In this document: positions 46,539-55,374 of the stretch, in pieces
How the letters are laid out: every line of letters starts with the position of its first letter
How positions within the stretch are numbered: the stretch's first letter is position 1
NCBI RefSeq assembly: GCF_049800955.1
Contig: NZ_JBNAGA010000002.1
Span: 682,001 to 746,000 of the forward strand
Reading direction: 5' to 3'
Length of the DNA: 64,000 nt
Source of the DNA: JAKVBH01 sp049800955
GTDB lineage: Bacteria > Pseudomonadota > Alphaproteobacteria > Rhodobacterales > Rhodobacteraceae
Translations under genes and position numbers: made by a program
Notes under the pieces: generated by a model
What the model saw: only the letters and a program-made list of their open reading frames with translations
The model's database searches: none
What the model was told of the DNA's origin: nothing

Positions 46539-48017
46539 TCAGGATGCTGCGGCCTTCGGGGCGTCGCCTGTTCCGGTGCTACCGTCGACAACTTCCGCAT
46601 CCTCGACGATCGTCACGGCATTCTCGCGCGCATCGTCATTGGTTGCTCCAACAATCAGAGGCAGCATGGCCGCGCCCGAGGAGGCCGAGATGTCCGCCGC
46701 AGGCGGTGTGGTCCATGACAGCGTATCGAGGCCACCGCAATTCGAGCAGGTGGCAGTCCATTCGCTCTCGATATTGTGGCAATTCTCGCAGACCCACTGC
46801 GGACCGCGCGGCGCAGTGACGGCACGTGCGAGCCAGCCGCGGACGATATCGTCCGAGGCGCCCTCACCGCGCTCAATGGCGGCCATGATCGTCAGGGCGC
46901 GCACGTCCGGATCGGTCTCCGCAAGATTGCCAAGCGCACGGCGGGCGGCGGGGAAATCCTCAGCCGCAATGTTGAGCTCTGCCTTCAGAAGCATCGTCTC
47001 ACGGTGATCCTGATGCGTGCTTGTCAGGGTCTGGAAGCGCTTGAGCCGTGCCGCCGGTGTCTCATCGGGAGCAATCTGCGCGAAGGCAGCGGCCAGTTCG
47101 GGATGTGGTTTCACATCCCATGCCTTTTTCAGGACGCGCGTTGCGTATTTCGGCTTGCCCTTTTGAATGTGTCCCTGCGCGGCAAGAACGGCGGCGGGCA
47201 CGAGATCGGGCGAAAGTTTGTTGGCCTGAATGGCCGCTTCCTGCGCCTCGATTGTGGCCCCGTCTTCGAAGACACCCTTGGCCTGTGACAGCGCCAGAAC
47301 GGCATCCCGACGACGATGCACTTCGCGCGGCATGGTGCCATGCTTGAGCTTGGCGTTCAGGGTCTGACGTGCGCCAGCCCAGTCCTCGTTTTGCGCCTGC
47401 AATTGCAGCAGAATATTCTGCGTCTCGTCATGCTTGGGTTTGATGGCGAAGGCGCGTTCGGCCAGTTTGAGGGCCGTGTCTGTCTCGCCGGCGGCCAGTT
47501 TCTGCTTGAGAATGCCGCGCACACCGACAAAGCGCGTGCGTTCGTCTTGCACGAGCTTCTTGTAGGTTTCTTCGGCCTTGCTCCGATCCCCTGCGATTTC
47601 TGCGGCTTGCGCGGTCAGGAGGTTCGTCAGCTCCGGCTTGCCGAGATATTTCTCCGCTTTGGCGGCTTTCGACATGGCCAGTTTGCCCTCGCCCGAGGCC
47701 AGCGCCATCATGCCTTCGCTCAGTGCTGTGAAGCCTTTGCGCTCGCGATTGCGATCAAAGTAGCGCGAAAGCGCTGTTTCATCGCCGTTCACAAAGCGCA
47801 GCAGCGCGACGAGAAGCGACACCAGTTTGAGCAAGATCCACAGCGCAACCATAAGAACCAGCACGCCCAGAACCGATTGCAGCGGTCCGAAGGTATACTC
47901 CGTCCCCGCAACCGTGATCTGCACGCCGCCGGAGCTTTCCAGCAGCCAACCCGCGCCAAGCGCCAGCGCGCTGACGATAATGACAAAAACGATAATCTTT
48001 GTTAGCGACCAAAGCAT
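46539..48017 (-). CDS. hemY: HemY-like TPR membrane protein with C-terminal zinc ribbon
   Basis: 492 aa. Two N-terminal membrane helices (about 7-27 and 45-68) of the HemY_N domain are followed by TPR-like helices (about 100-380). The C-terminal part adds WVCENCH and CSNCGGLDTLSW, with C410, C413, C424 and C427 spaced like a zinc ribbon, then an acidic tail. HemY is a membrane scaffold linked to haem synthesis; its reaction is unknown (it is not protoporphyrinogen oxidase). It is last in the hemD-Mic60-hemY order. Confidence 0.88.
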   Translation of the reverse strand: MLWSLTKIIVFVIIVSALALGAGWLLESSGGVQITVAGTEYTFGPLQSVLGVLVLMVALWILLKLVSLLVALLRFVNGDETALSRYFDRNRERKGFTALSEGMMALASGEGKLAMSKAAKAEKYLGKPELTNLLTAQAAEIAGDRSKAEETYKKLVQDERTRFVGVRGILKQKLAAGETDTALKLAERAFAIKPKHDETQNILLQLQAQNEDWAGARQTLNAKLKHGTMPREVHRRRDAVLALSQAKGVFEDGATIEAQEAAIQANKLSPDLVPAAVLAAQGHIQKGKPKYATRVLKKAWDVKPHPELAAAFAQIAPDETPAARLKRFQTLTSTHQDHRETMLLKAELNIAAEDFPAARRALGNLAETDPDVRALTIMAAIERGEGASDDIVRGWLARAVTAPRGPQWVCENCHNIESEWTATCSNCGGLDTLSWTTPPAADISASSGAAMLPLIVGATNDDARENAVTIVEDAEVVDGSTGTGDAPKAAAS

Positions 48018-48029
48018 GATCCGCCCCCC

Positions 48030-49604
48030 TTAACTTCCGCTCAGGCGCTGCGAGAGCGCCTCAGCTGCAGAGACTGCGTTCTGGCGGGTCACTGCGATTT
48101 CCAACCACGACGACAGCGCATTCTTGGCTGCATCGGGAAGCGTGTCTATCTCGGCGATGGCATCGCCCAATTGTCCGTTGCGCACAGCAGCTTCCGCACG
48201 GCTGAGCACTGCGTCGGGATCATCGCCTTCCCGTGGCGTGACGGAGCGCGCGCCAAGTTGCCGGGCGAAGAACGTCCCCAAACCACCGGCGCCATCGCTG
48301 CTGTCTGCGCCGCGGGCTGCGCTGAGTGCGCTGCGGGCAGCATCCGGGAAATCACCCTGCAGGCTCGCGAGCGTGGCAACACCGTTTTCCGCCACGGCGC
48401 TGAGCGCATCGGGAACGTCCGTGCCATCTGCGGCTTCGAAGTCCGCCAGGTCCGCTGCGAAAGGATCGCCACTGTCCAGCGCGCTGATGATGCGCGCGAC
48501 GGCGGCGCGGGCTTGGCTGGCTTGCGCCATGGCCGCGGCTTCGGCTTCCTTGGCCGCAGCATCTGCGTCTTTGGCAGCGGCCTCCGCCGCGATGGTTTCG
48601 ATCTCGGCGCGTTGGGTCGCAATGCTTTCCTGAAGCGAGGCCAGCTCGCGCTCATACGCGGCAATGGCCGCTTCGCTCACGCCTTCGGAAATGGGCTGCT
48701 TTTCCACTTCGGTCAGTCGCGCATCCAGAGCGTTCAGGGTGTCCTCCAACGTGCTGAGGTTCGCCTGAAGGCCTGCGAGAGCCTCAGATGATGCGGCCTG
48801 CACTGTCCCGATTTCATTTTGAACGGCAGCAATGTCATCTGAGGTCGGGACGTTTTCCGGCATGGCGGCCTGAAGGGCTGCGAGGGCCTCTTGCTGGGAC
48901 GCGATGCTCTCGGATTGTGCGGACAATGCCGCGCGTGTTTCTGTCTCGAATGCGGATTCGCTGCCAATGGGCCAGCCATCAGGGATGACAAACCGCGCCA
49001 GCGCGAAACCGATCCCCGCCGCGACCACACCGCCCGCGAGCATCGGCATGAAGACGCTCGGCGCTTGCTGAGGCGGAGGCGGTGGTGCCGGACTTGGTTC
49101 GGGCACGACACGGTCGATATCGGCCACCTCGTCTCGGGCGGCCTCTGCGGCCTGCTCGTCAGCGGATGTGTCATCTGGGGTCAGCGTGTCGTCGGCGGTC
49201 TCGCTGGCGAGGCTGTCGTCTGCGGCGACGCTTTCATCTGTTGTTTCGCTGGCGGCATCGTCAGATGTGCCATCTGTTGTCTCGTCAGTGTCTTTCGGAG
49301 CGTCATCATCTTGCGCCGTAGGGTCTTCGAGAAGTGTCGCGTCCTCGGTGTCAGCACCCGTTTCGGAGACAGGCTCCTCTTCCGCCGGGGCATCTGTTTG
49401 CTTGCCTGCGTCGGCCTGCTCAGTCTCCGCGCCCGCGGCGGCGGATGCCTCTTCGCTCGAAGTGTCCGGGGTTTGTGTGCCCTGGTCCTCGGAGATGGTC
49501 TCGTCAGATGTGGCGGTCGTGGCGCTTTCGGCGTCTGTGACGGTCGCGTCTGCCGTATCGTTTTTGGCTTTCGAGACCGTGTTTCTGTTGCGTTTTTTCG
49601 CCAC
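48030..49604 (-). CDS. Mic60/mitofilin-like inner-membrane protein
   Basis: 524 aa from a GTG at 49604 (VAKKRNRNTVSKAKNDTADA), with AGAGGA upstream. The N-terminal 165 residues are acidic and low-complexity (rich in Asp, Glu, Ser, Thr, Ala). A proline stretch precedes a membrane helix (about 186-206), then a coiled coil (about 215-375) and a C-terminal mitofilin-type domain (ISALDSGDPFAADLADFEAA, ending LSQRLSGS). The order hemD-Mic60-hemY is conserved in many alphaproteobacteria. It probably bends the inner membrane. Confidence 0.85.
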   Translation of the reverse strand: MAKKRNRNTVSKAKNDTADATVTDAESATTATSDETISEDQGTQTPDTSSEEASAAAGAETEQADAGKQTDAPAEEEPVSETGADTEDATLLEDPTAQDDDAPKDTDETTDGTSDDAASETTDESVAADDSLASETADDTLTPDDTSADEQAAEAARDEVADIDRVVPEPSPAPPPPPQQAPSVFMPMLAGGVVAAGIGFALARFVIPDGWPIGSESAFETETRAALSAQSESIASQQEALAALQAAMPENVPTSDDIAAVQNEIGTVQAASSEALAGLQANLSTLEDTLNALDARLTEVEKQPISEGVSEAAIAAYERELASLQESIATQRAEIETIAAEAAAKDADAAAKEAEAAAMAQASQARAAVARIISALDSGDPFAADLADFEAADGTDVPDALSAVAENGVATLASLQGDFPDAARSALSAARGADSSDGAGGLGTFFARQLGARSVTPREGDDPDAVLSRAEAAVRNGQLGDAIAEIDTLPDAAKNALSSWLEIAVTRQNAVSAAEALSQRLSGS

Positions 49605-49651
49605 CGTGATGTCCTCTTCGAATCTATTTGCCGCAACGCGACACGCCAAGA

Positions 49652-50374
49652 CTAAGGCAGCGACCGCCTGCTCTCAAGCAACTGCACCTTTTCTGCGGCC
49701 ATACGCACCTCTGCGAGCATCGCCTTCGCGTCGGGACGGGCCGCAATTCGTATATCTGTGCCCGCGCATTGGGCAGTCCACTTTTGCGCAACAGCCGCGC
49801 TCATCGCGATGATTGTGAGCACGGCCCCTGCCGGGCACGCGCTTAGCTGCTCCACAAGTATCGCAGCACTGCGGGGAGAAAAGAGGGGAAGAATGACATT
49901 TTCTTCCCGCTCCAGTGCGGCGCGCGCATCTTGGGAAAGGGCCCGGGCCTCCTGCGTATAGACGCACCAGGTGTCACATCGCAGGCCAGCCTCGGTCAGG
50001 CGCTCCGCCACAGGAACGGCCACATGGCGGCCACAGACATGCAGAAGCGGCACGTCGGGACGATGCTGCAACATCCAATTGGCCAGCGCCTCGCCGTTCA
50101 GCGCCACATGACGGACCTCGCCGCCACGAGCCTCCACAGCAGCAGCCGTTGTGCGACCGACAACGTAGCTGGGCAGACGAATTGCCTCTTGAAACTGCGT
50201 GACTGCATTGGCGGAGGAGAAGATCAGACCTTGATGCGCGCCTGCGGGTCTCGGAGAGGATACAGGCGTGATCCCCAAAACGGGCGAAATAATGATGTTC
50301 AGCTTTGGGTCGGCAATCTGCGCGGCGAACCTGAGAGAGGCCTCTTCGGGCCGGGTAAGGAGCAAGGTCGCCAT
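49652..50374 (-). CDS. hemD: Uroporphyrinogen-III synthase
   Basis: 240 aa from the ATG at 50374 (MATLLLTRPEEASLRFAAQI). The family is poorly conserved, but LIFSSANAVTQFQEA, YVVGRTTAAAVEARG, LLHVCGRHVAV and VILPLFSPRSAAILVEQL fit. It closes hydroxymethylbilane to uroporphyrinogen III in tetrapyrrole synthesis. Divergent from tsaD with 88 bp between; first in the hemD-Mic60-hemY unit. Confidence 0.88.
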   Translation of the reverse strand: MATLLLTRPEEASLRFAAQIADPKLNIIISPVLGITPVSSPRPAGAHQGLIFSSANAVTQFQEAIRLPSYVVGRTTAAAVEARGGEVRHVALNGEALANWMLQHRPDVPLLHVCGRHVAVPVAERLTEAGLRCDTWCVYTQEARALSQDARAALEREENVILPLFSPRSAAILVEQLSACPAGAVLTIIAMSAAVAQKWTAQCAGTDIRIAARPDAKAMLAEVRMAAEKVQLLESRRSLP

Positions 50375-50462
50375 TGGGCCGCCGGGATTGTTTTCAATTG
50401 CGCCAAGTGTTACCCGCAGCTGCCCGCGCCCGCAATGATTGGCGCCCTTCGGATGGAAGCCC

Positions 50463-51548
50463 ATGCCCGTTATTCTGGGACTTGAAAGCAGTTGCGATGA
50501 TACGGCCGCCGCAGTCATCGAAGGGACGAGCGGGCAGGCGACCGTTCTGTCCTCCATCGTGGAGGGCCAGACGTCCCTGCATGCCGATTTCGGCGGCGTT
50601 GTGCCCGAGATTGCCGCGCGCGCCCATGCGGAAAGACTGGATGGTTGCGTCGAGCAGGCGTTGCAGGCTGCAGGTATGACGTTAGCCGATATGGACGCCA
50701 TTGCAGTGACAGCTGGCCCGGGCCTCATCGGCGGCGTTGTGTCTGGCGTGATGTGTGCCAAAGGCTTGGCCATTGGGGGTGGCAGGCCTTTGATCGGGGT
50801 CAATCATCTCGCGGGCCATGCCTTGACGCCGCGTCTGACGGATGGCGTGGCCTATCCCTTCCTGATGCTTCTGGTGTCTGGCGGGCATTGCCAATTCCTG
50901 ATTGCGCGGGGCACCGACAGTTTTGAACGGCTTGGCGGGACCATTGACGATGCGCCTGGAGAAGCTTTTGACAAGACCGCCAAGTTGCTGGGCCTGCCGC
51001 AGCCCGGTGGGCCGTCCGTGGAGCGCGAGGCGCGCAATGGCGATCCCGCAGGGTATGATTTCCCGCGTCCGCTGATGAACCGACCGGGATGTGACATGTC
51101 TTTTTCCGGCCTGAAAACAGCCTTGCTGCGCGCCCGGGACGACGTGGTCGCTGCAAAATCAGGGCTGACCTCGCAGGACCGCGCTGATCTCTGCGCCAGC
51201 TTTCAGTCGGCCGTCGTGGATGTGCTGCGGGCCAAGACGGAACGGGCGTTGGATCAATACATGGCGCTCGCTCCTGACCTGCCGCTTTTGGCCGTCGCAG
51301 GTGGCGTTGCGGCGAATACACCTATTCGCGCGGCGCTCGAAGCGCTTTGCGCGGCGCGCGGTGTGGCCTTTACGGCGCCGCCGCTTGCGCTGTGTACGGA
51401 CAATGCCGCGATGATCGCTTATGCCGGGTTGGAGCGATTTGAAGCCGGTTTGCTCGATGATTATACTCTCGCGGCCCGTCCGCGGTGGCCCTTGGATGCG
51501 CAAGCCGCGCCGATGCTGGGCTCTGGCAAGAAAGGTGCCAAGGCATGA
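50463..51548 (+). CDS. tsaD: tRNA t6A threonylcarbamoyltransferase subunit TsaD
   Basis: 361 aa from the ATG at 50463. ASKHA-fold protein: ILGLESSCDDTAAAVIEG, metal-binding HAERL and VNHLAGHALTPRL, SGGHCQFL and VAGGVAANTPIR. It transfers threonylcarbamoyl to A37 of ANN-decoding tRNAs with TsaB and TsaE (elsewhere). The stop overlaps gpsA (ATGA). Confidence 0.96.
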   Translation: MPVILGLESSCDDTAAAVIEGTSGQATVLSSIVEGQTSLHADFGGVVPEIAARAHAERLDGCVEQALQAAGMTLADMDAIAVTAGPGLIGGVVSGVMCAKGLAIGGGRPLIGVNHLAGHALTPRLTDGVAYPFLMLLVSGGHCQFLIARGTDSFERLGGTIDDAPGEAFDKTAKLLGLPQPGGPSVEREARNGDPAGYDFPRPLMNRPGCDMSFSGLKTALLRARDDVVAAKSGLTSQDRADLCASFQSAVVDVLRAKTERALDQYMALAPDLPLLAVAGGVAANTPIRAALEALCAARGVAFTAPPLALCTDNAAMIAYAGLERFEAGLLDDYTLAARPRWPLDAQAAPMLGSGKKGAKA

Positions 51549-52492
51549 GAATTGCCGTATTGGGTGCGGGCGCATTTGGCACGGCATTGGCCATCTCTTT
51601 CGTGCGCTCCGGCTGTGATGTCACTTTGTGGGGCCGGGATGCGCAAGCACTGGCCGCACTACGCGAAACCCGGGAAACACCACGCCTGCCGGGCGTTGTC
51701 TTGCCGGACGCGCTGAAAATCAGTGACGCGGTGCCGGAGATGGACATCGGTTTGATCGCGGTGCCGATGCAACAGGTCGCCGGGCTCGTGGAGCGCTATT
51801 GCGCGGCGCTCAGGGATCGCTCGCTTGTAGCCTGCTGCAAAGGGTTGTCTCTGACGAGCGGGGCAGGGCCGACATCCGCGCTGGAGGAAATCACGGCGCA
51901 TCCAGCCATCCTGACAGGCCCCAGTTTCGCGGTTGATATTGCCCGCGGGCTGCCCACTGCGTTGACGCTCGCCTGCGCGTCGGAGCGCTTGGGCGCGACG
52001 CTGCAAACGGCGCTCGTGGCGGATAACCTGCGCCTTTACCGGACGACGGATGTCGTCGGTGCGGAAGTGGGCGGTGCGCTCAAGAATGTTGTCGCCATTG
52101 GCTGTGGCGCGGTCATGGGTGCGGGGCTTGGCGCCTCTGCCCGTGCCGCGCTGATGACCCGCGGCTTTGCGGAAATGATGCGGTTTGCCAAGGCCGTGGG
52201 CGCGCGCTCTGAGACGCTACATGGGCTGTCCGGGCTGGGCGATCTGACCTTGACCTGCACATCCGACCTGTCGCGCAACTACCGGTTGGGACATGCGCTG
52301 GGCGCGGGATCGGGCTTTGACCCGACCACAACCGTCGAAGGCGCATCAACCGCGCGGGCTTTGGCTGCCCGTGCTGCCCGTGACGGGATTTCCATGCCAA
52401 TTACCGATGCGATTGTTGCGCTTTTGGACGGGCGCAGCGATGTTGCCTCGGCCATGGCGGAGCTTTTCGCCCGCCCCATGAAGGAGGAATGA
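51545..52492 (+). CDS. gpsA: Glycerol-3-phosphate dehydrogenase [NAD(P)+]
   Basis: 315 aa from the ATG in the tsaD overlap. NAD-binding IAVLGAGAFGTALAI, then ILTGPSFAVDIARGLPTALT, the catalytic region EVGGALKNVVAIGCG and LHGLSGLGDLTLTCTSDLSR. It makes sn-glycerol-3-phosphate for phospholipid synthesis. Second in the tsaD-gpsA-YciI-EVE run. Confidence 0.96.
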   Translation: MRIAVLGAGAFGTALAISFVRSGCDVTLWGRDAQALAALRETRETPRLPGVVLPDALKISDAVPEMDIGLIAVPMQQVAGLVERYCAALRDRSLVACCKGLSLTSGAGPTSALEEITAHPAILTGPSFAVDIARGLPTALTLACASERLGATLQTALVADNLRLYRTTDVVGAEVGGALKNVVAIGCGAVMGAGLGASARAALMTRGFAEMMRFAKAVGARSETLHGLSGLGDLTLTCTSDLSRNYRLGHALGAGSGFDPTTTVEGASTARALAARAARDGISMPITDAIVALLDGRSDVASAMAELFARPMKEE

Positions 52493-52765
52493 ATGCTTAT
52501 CGCCCTGATCGCTCGTGACAAAGACGGCGCCTTGCAGACCCGGCTCGACAACCGCGCCGCTCACCTTGCCTATATCGAAGACACCGGTGTTGTCGCCCAC
52601 GCCGGTCCGCTCCTGAATGATGCAGGCGATATGTGCGGCTCGCTTGTTGTCCTCGACGTGGCGGACATGGCAGCCGCAGAAACATGGGCCGCCAATGACC
52701 CCTATGCCAAAGCCGGACTTTTCTCGGATGTTGAATTGATCGTCTGGAAAAAGGTGATCGGCTGA
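52493..52765 (+). CDS. YciI-family protein
   Basis: 90 aa, starting directly after the gpsA stop. A ferredoxin-like-fold YCII domain: RAAHLAYIEDTGVVAHAGPL with its active-site-like His, and ANDPYAKAGLFSDVEL. Biochemical role unknown. It shares one base with the next gene (TGATG). Confidence 0.9.
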   Translation: MLIALIARDKDGALQTRLDNRAAHLAYIEDTGVVAHAGPLLNDAGDMCGSLVVLDVADMAAAETWAANDPYAKAGLFSDVELIVWKKVIG

Positions 52766-53187
52766 TGGCGTATTGGCTGTTCAAATCCGAGCCCTCGACA
52801 TGGTCCTGGGACCAGCAGGTCGCCCGGGGCGACGCGGGCGAGGAATGGGACGGTGTGCGCAACTATCAGGCGCGCAATTTCATGCGTGAGATGAAAACCG
52901 GGGATCGCGGCTTCTTTTACCATTCGCAGAAAGAGAAATCCGTCGTGGGGATTGTTGAGGTTATCACCGAGGCCCACCCCGACAGTACGACCGAGGATGC
53001 CCGCTGGGAATGTGTGGACATCAAAGCCATTGCCCCTTTGACGCGGCCTGTTTCGCTCGATGAGATCAAACAGGACCCAGCGCTGGCGGATATGGTTCTC
53101 GTGCGGAATTCCCGCCTGTCCGTGCAGCCTGTGAGCGCGGAGGAGTACCGGCGCATCTGTGCCATGGGCGGTGTGTCTGACGCGTAA
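52765..53187 (+). CDS. EVE-domain protein
   Basis: 140 aa. The start MAYWLFKSEPSTWSWDQQVA and the stretch VRNYQARNFMREMKTGDRGF are hallmarks of the EVE domain, a PUA-like fold thought to read modified DNA or RNA bases. Companion to the YciI gene. Function otherwise unknown. Confidence 0.93.
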   Translation: MAYWLFKSEPSTWSWDQQVARGDAGEEWDGVRNYQARNFMREMKTGDRGFFYHSQKEKSVVGIVEVITEAHPDSTTEDARWECVDIKAIAPLTRPVSLDEIKQDPALADMVLVRNSRLSVQPVSAEEYRRICAMGGVSDA

Positions 53188-53250
53188 CGCTTGCTCCCGA
53201 GAGGGGTTTGGCGGCAACATCTCCCCAAAACAAAAAAGGGAGAGGGATAC

Positions 53251-53646
53251 ATGGACGTTATCAATGTGATTGTTGCGGGGCTTGCGAGCTTTGCTTTCGG
53301 CGCGGTTTGGTATTCGGTTTTTGCGACTGCATGGAAGGACGCCTCGGGCGTGGCGCTTGATGCGGAGGCAAATCCCGCCAATCAGAAGAGCCCGGTGCCC
53401 TATGTCACGGCTGTTGTCGCCTCAATCATCGTGGCTGGCATGATGCGGCATGTTTTTGAACTCAGCGCGATTGATACCGTGGGCAAGTCCATTCAATCCG
53501 GTCTTGGCATTGGTGCGTTTCTGGCGGCACCCTGGCTGGCCACGAATTACGGCTTTGCCGGGCGGCCCTTCAAGCTTTTGCTGATCGACGGCGGTTATGC
53601 CACGTTCGGCTGCGGGATCATCGGCTTGGTGCTTGCTCTGTTTTAA
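53251..53646 (+). CDS. DUF1761-family membrane protein
   Basis: 131 aa from the ATG at 53251, with AGGGAGAGG upstream. Four membrane segments; the start VINVIVAGLASFAFGAVWYS and the end LIDGGYATFGCGIIGLVLAL fit DUF1761. Function unknown. Confidence 0.85.
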   Translation: MDVINVIVAGLASFAFGAVWYSVFATAWKDASGVALDAEANPANQKSPVPYVTAVVASIIVAGMMRHVFELSAIDTVGKSIQSGLGIGAFLAAPWLATNYGFAGRPFKLLLIDGGYATFGCGIIGLVLALF

Positions 53647-53669
53647 GGTGCTGCACACACCTCACTACG

Positions 53670-53710
53670 AAAAAATCAGAGGGTCCCGGACAATACGACC
53701 GGAACCCTCT
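53670..53710 (-). terminator. Rho-independent terminator (minus strand)
   Basis: AGAGGGTTCCGG and CCGGGACCCTCT pair (one mismatch) with a 9-base loop, and are followed on the minus strand by GATTTTTTCG. Confidence 0.75.
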
Positions 53711-53914
53711 GTCACCCCACGTGCTCCCACAACTCACTGCACGTGATCTCGAAAAAGGGTCCAGCCGTCCTAGCCAGACAATTGGACATTAAGCCATGGG
53801 GTGTGTCCGCTCAAGGATATTGCCCGTCGAATGCGGTGTAGTTTGGTAACGTCCGCTTAAGAGGCTCGGACAACTGGCTTCCCGGATTGCGAAAACCTTT
53901 GGCAGCCACGAATG

Positions 53915-53943
53915 CAAAAGAGGCCCGCGCAGGCGAGCCCCTC
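53915..53943 (-). terminator. Terminator of the DUF2853 gene
   Basis: GAGGGGCTCGC and GCGGGCCTC form a stem followed by TTTTGC on the minus strand, 18 bp after the DUF2853 stop. Confidence 0.65.
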
Positions 53944-53960
53944 ATCATGCGGCAAGGCGT

Positions 53961-54302
53961 TTAGCCGTAAACGCTCTCTTTGCCGAAATGCTTTGTCAGC
54001 ATGTAGTACACGACCGCGCGATACTTGTTGCGCTCGGATTTGCCATAGGTCTCGATCACTTTGTTGATCGCATCCATCAGCTCAGGCCCGTCGGACAGGC
54101 CGAGTTTCTTGATGAGGAAATTCTCTTTCACCGTCTCCAGCTCGGACGGCTGGCTGCCGGCCACTGTCGAGGCGTCGGCATTGTAGATGGCCGGGCCACA
54201 GCCGATTGTGACTTTTGTCAGCAGATCCATGTCTGGCGTCATGCCGCATTTGTTCTTCAGATCATCGGCATACTGCGCGATCAGTTCGTCTCTCTTACCC
54301 AT
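53961..54302 (-). CDS. DUF2853-family protein
   Basis: 113 aa. A small all-alpha protein: MGKRDELIAQYADDLKNKCG, KVTIGCGPAIYNADASTVA and YRAVVYYMLTKHFGKESVYG. The family is common in roseobacters and function is unknown. It is monocistronic, with its own terminator. Confidence 0.87.
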   Translation of the reverse strand: MGKRDELIAQYADDLKNKCGMTPDMDLLTKVTIGCGPAIYNADASTVAGSQPSELETVKENFLIKKLGLSDGPELMDAINKVIETYGKSERNKYRAVVYYMLTKHFGKESVYG

Positions 54303-54433
54303 GTGTCACTCCCTGTGATTGGTCCCAAAACGGGGGCCTGTGTTGTATGGGGCAAAGATTAACCGCTGCGGCGCTTGATACAATGGCGAATATCCGACGC
54401 CTTTTCCCCCTCGTGCTTTCTTGCCGATGCGCA

Positions 54434-54466
54434 CAAAAAAAGGGCCGCGCCTTGGCGCAGCCCTTT
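54434..54466 (-). terminator. Rho-independent terminator of the amino-acid binding-protein gene
   Basis: On the minus strand GAAAGGGCTGCGCC-AA-GGCGCGGCCC is followed by seven Ts, 22 bp after the stop. Confidence 0.9.
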
Positions 54467-54487
54467 CGCGTCATGTTGCAGATGTCT

Positions 54488-55258
54488 TTACAGACCCCAT
54501 TTGGCCTTCGTGGCTTCAAAGAACCCTTTGGCTTGCTTCAGCTTCACCCAGTTGTTCATGTAGTTGATCCAGACCTGATCGTCCTGAGGCAACAGCATGG
54601 CAATAGGCGTCGGGGAGCGCGGCTCAGTGCCGGGCACCTGAACAACGCCGTGCTTCTCCTTAAGGGTCGAGCCTTCGATATTGGATGTGATGAAGACATC
54701 CGCGCGGCCTGCCAGAACCTCCTGAAATCCGCGCGCCGGTGCTTCAACGACCTTGATGTCGGAGTTCGGGAACCATTCGCGGACCATGCCCTCGAAGCTT
54801 GTGCCAAGTGTGGTGGCGACTTTGACCTCAGGTTGGTTCACACTGTCGTACCCATCAAAACGGTCTGCTTTGTCAGGTGTCGTGAAGGGCAGGATTTCGA
54901 CGGAGATGTAGGTTTCGGAATAGCCTGCGGCTTTCATCCGCGCCGGGCTGATCGAAGCGGAGCCCGAGACATGGTACTGCCCGGCGACGACGCCATTCAC
55001 CAGCGTTTTCCAGTCCGTCGGCACAAATTCGACCTCGACGCCGAGGTCCTTGGCAAGTTCAGTGGCGACGTCAATGTCAAAGCCCTTGAAGCTGTTTGTC
55101 GCGGGGTCGCGCACGGACATCGGGTTCCAGTCGCCGGTCGTGCCGAACTTCAGAACGCCGCTGTCGAGAATGTCGTTGAGGGCCGATTGCGCTTGTGCGG
55201 AGGCGGCGAGACCGAGGCTCAGCACTCCTGCGGCAACTGCGGTCATCCAATGTTTCAT
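54488..55258 (-). CDS. Polar amino-acid ABC transporter substrate-binding protein (family 3)
   Basis: 256 aa. A signal peptide (MKHWMTAVAAGVLSLGLAAS, cleaved near AQAQ) precedes LNDILDSGVLKFGTTGDWNP and FKGFDIDVATELAKDLGVEV, typical of family-3 binding proteins. The ligand (WKTLVNGVVAGQYHVSGSAS region) cannot be named. Divergent from the ATPase and permease genes of presumably the same transporter, with 116 bp between. Confidence 0.9.
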   Translation of the reverse strand: MKHWMTAVAAGVLSLGLAASAQAQSALNDILDSGVLKFGTTGDWNPMSVRDPATNSFKGFDIDVATELAKDLGVEVEFVPTDWKTLVNGVVAGQYHVSGSASISPARMKAAGYSETYISVEILPFTTPDKADRFDGYDSVNQPEVKVATTLGTSFEGMVREWFPNSDIKVVEAPARGFQEVLAGRADVFITSNIEGSTLKEKHGVVQVPGTEPRSPTPIAMLLPQDDQVWINYMNNWVKLKQAKGFFEATKAKWGL

Positions 55259-55374
55259 AGTCTAACTCCCTGATCTCCCACGCCACGCGCGCGGGTATTG
55301 GTGCTTGAATTAACCGTAATCCCAGCCATAACAACAAATAAATTCTTGCCACTCTGGCGAGACCGGGGGTCAGA

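Larger units (their letters stand above)
53647..53960. other. Intergenic region with two minus-strand terminators
   Basis: No protein gene is seen. It holds two separate hairpin-plus-T-run structures for the minus strand (entries at 53670-53710 and 53915-53943) and a CACGTG/CACGTG repeat (53718-53745). About 200 bp between the two terminators are unexplained and could hold a small RNA. Confidence 0.5.

Noticed and set aside
53830..53915. tRNA-like sequence (TAGTTTGGTAAC)
   Set aside because: There is no T-loop sequence and no closing acceptor stem.
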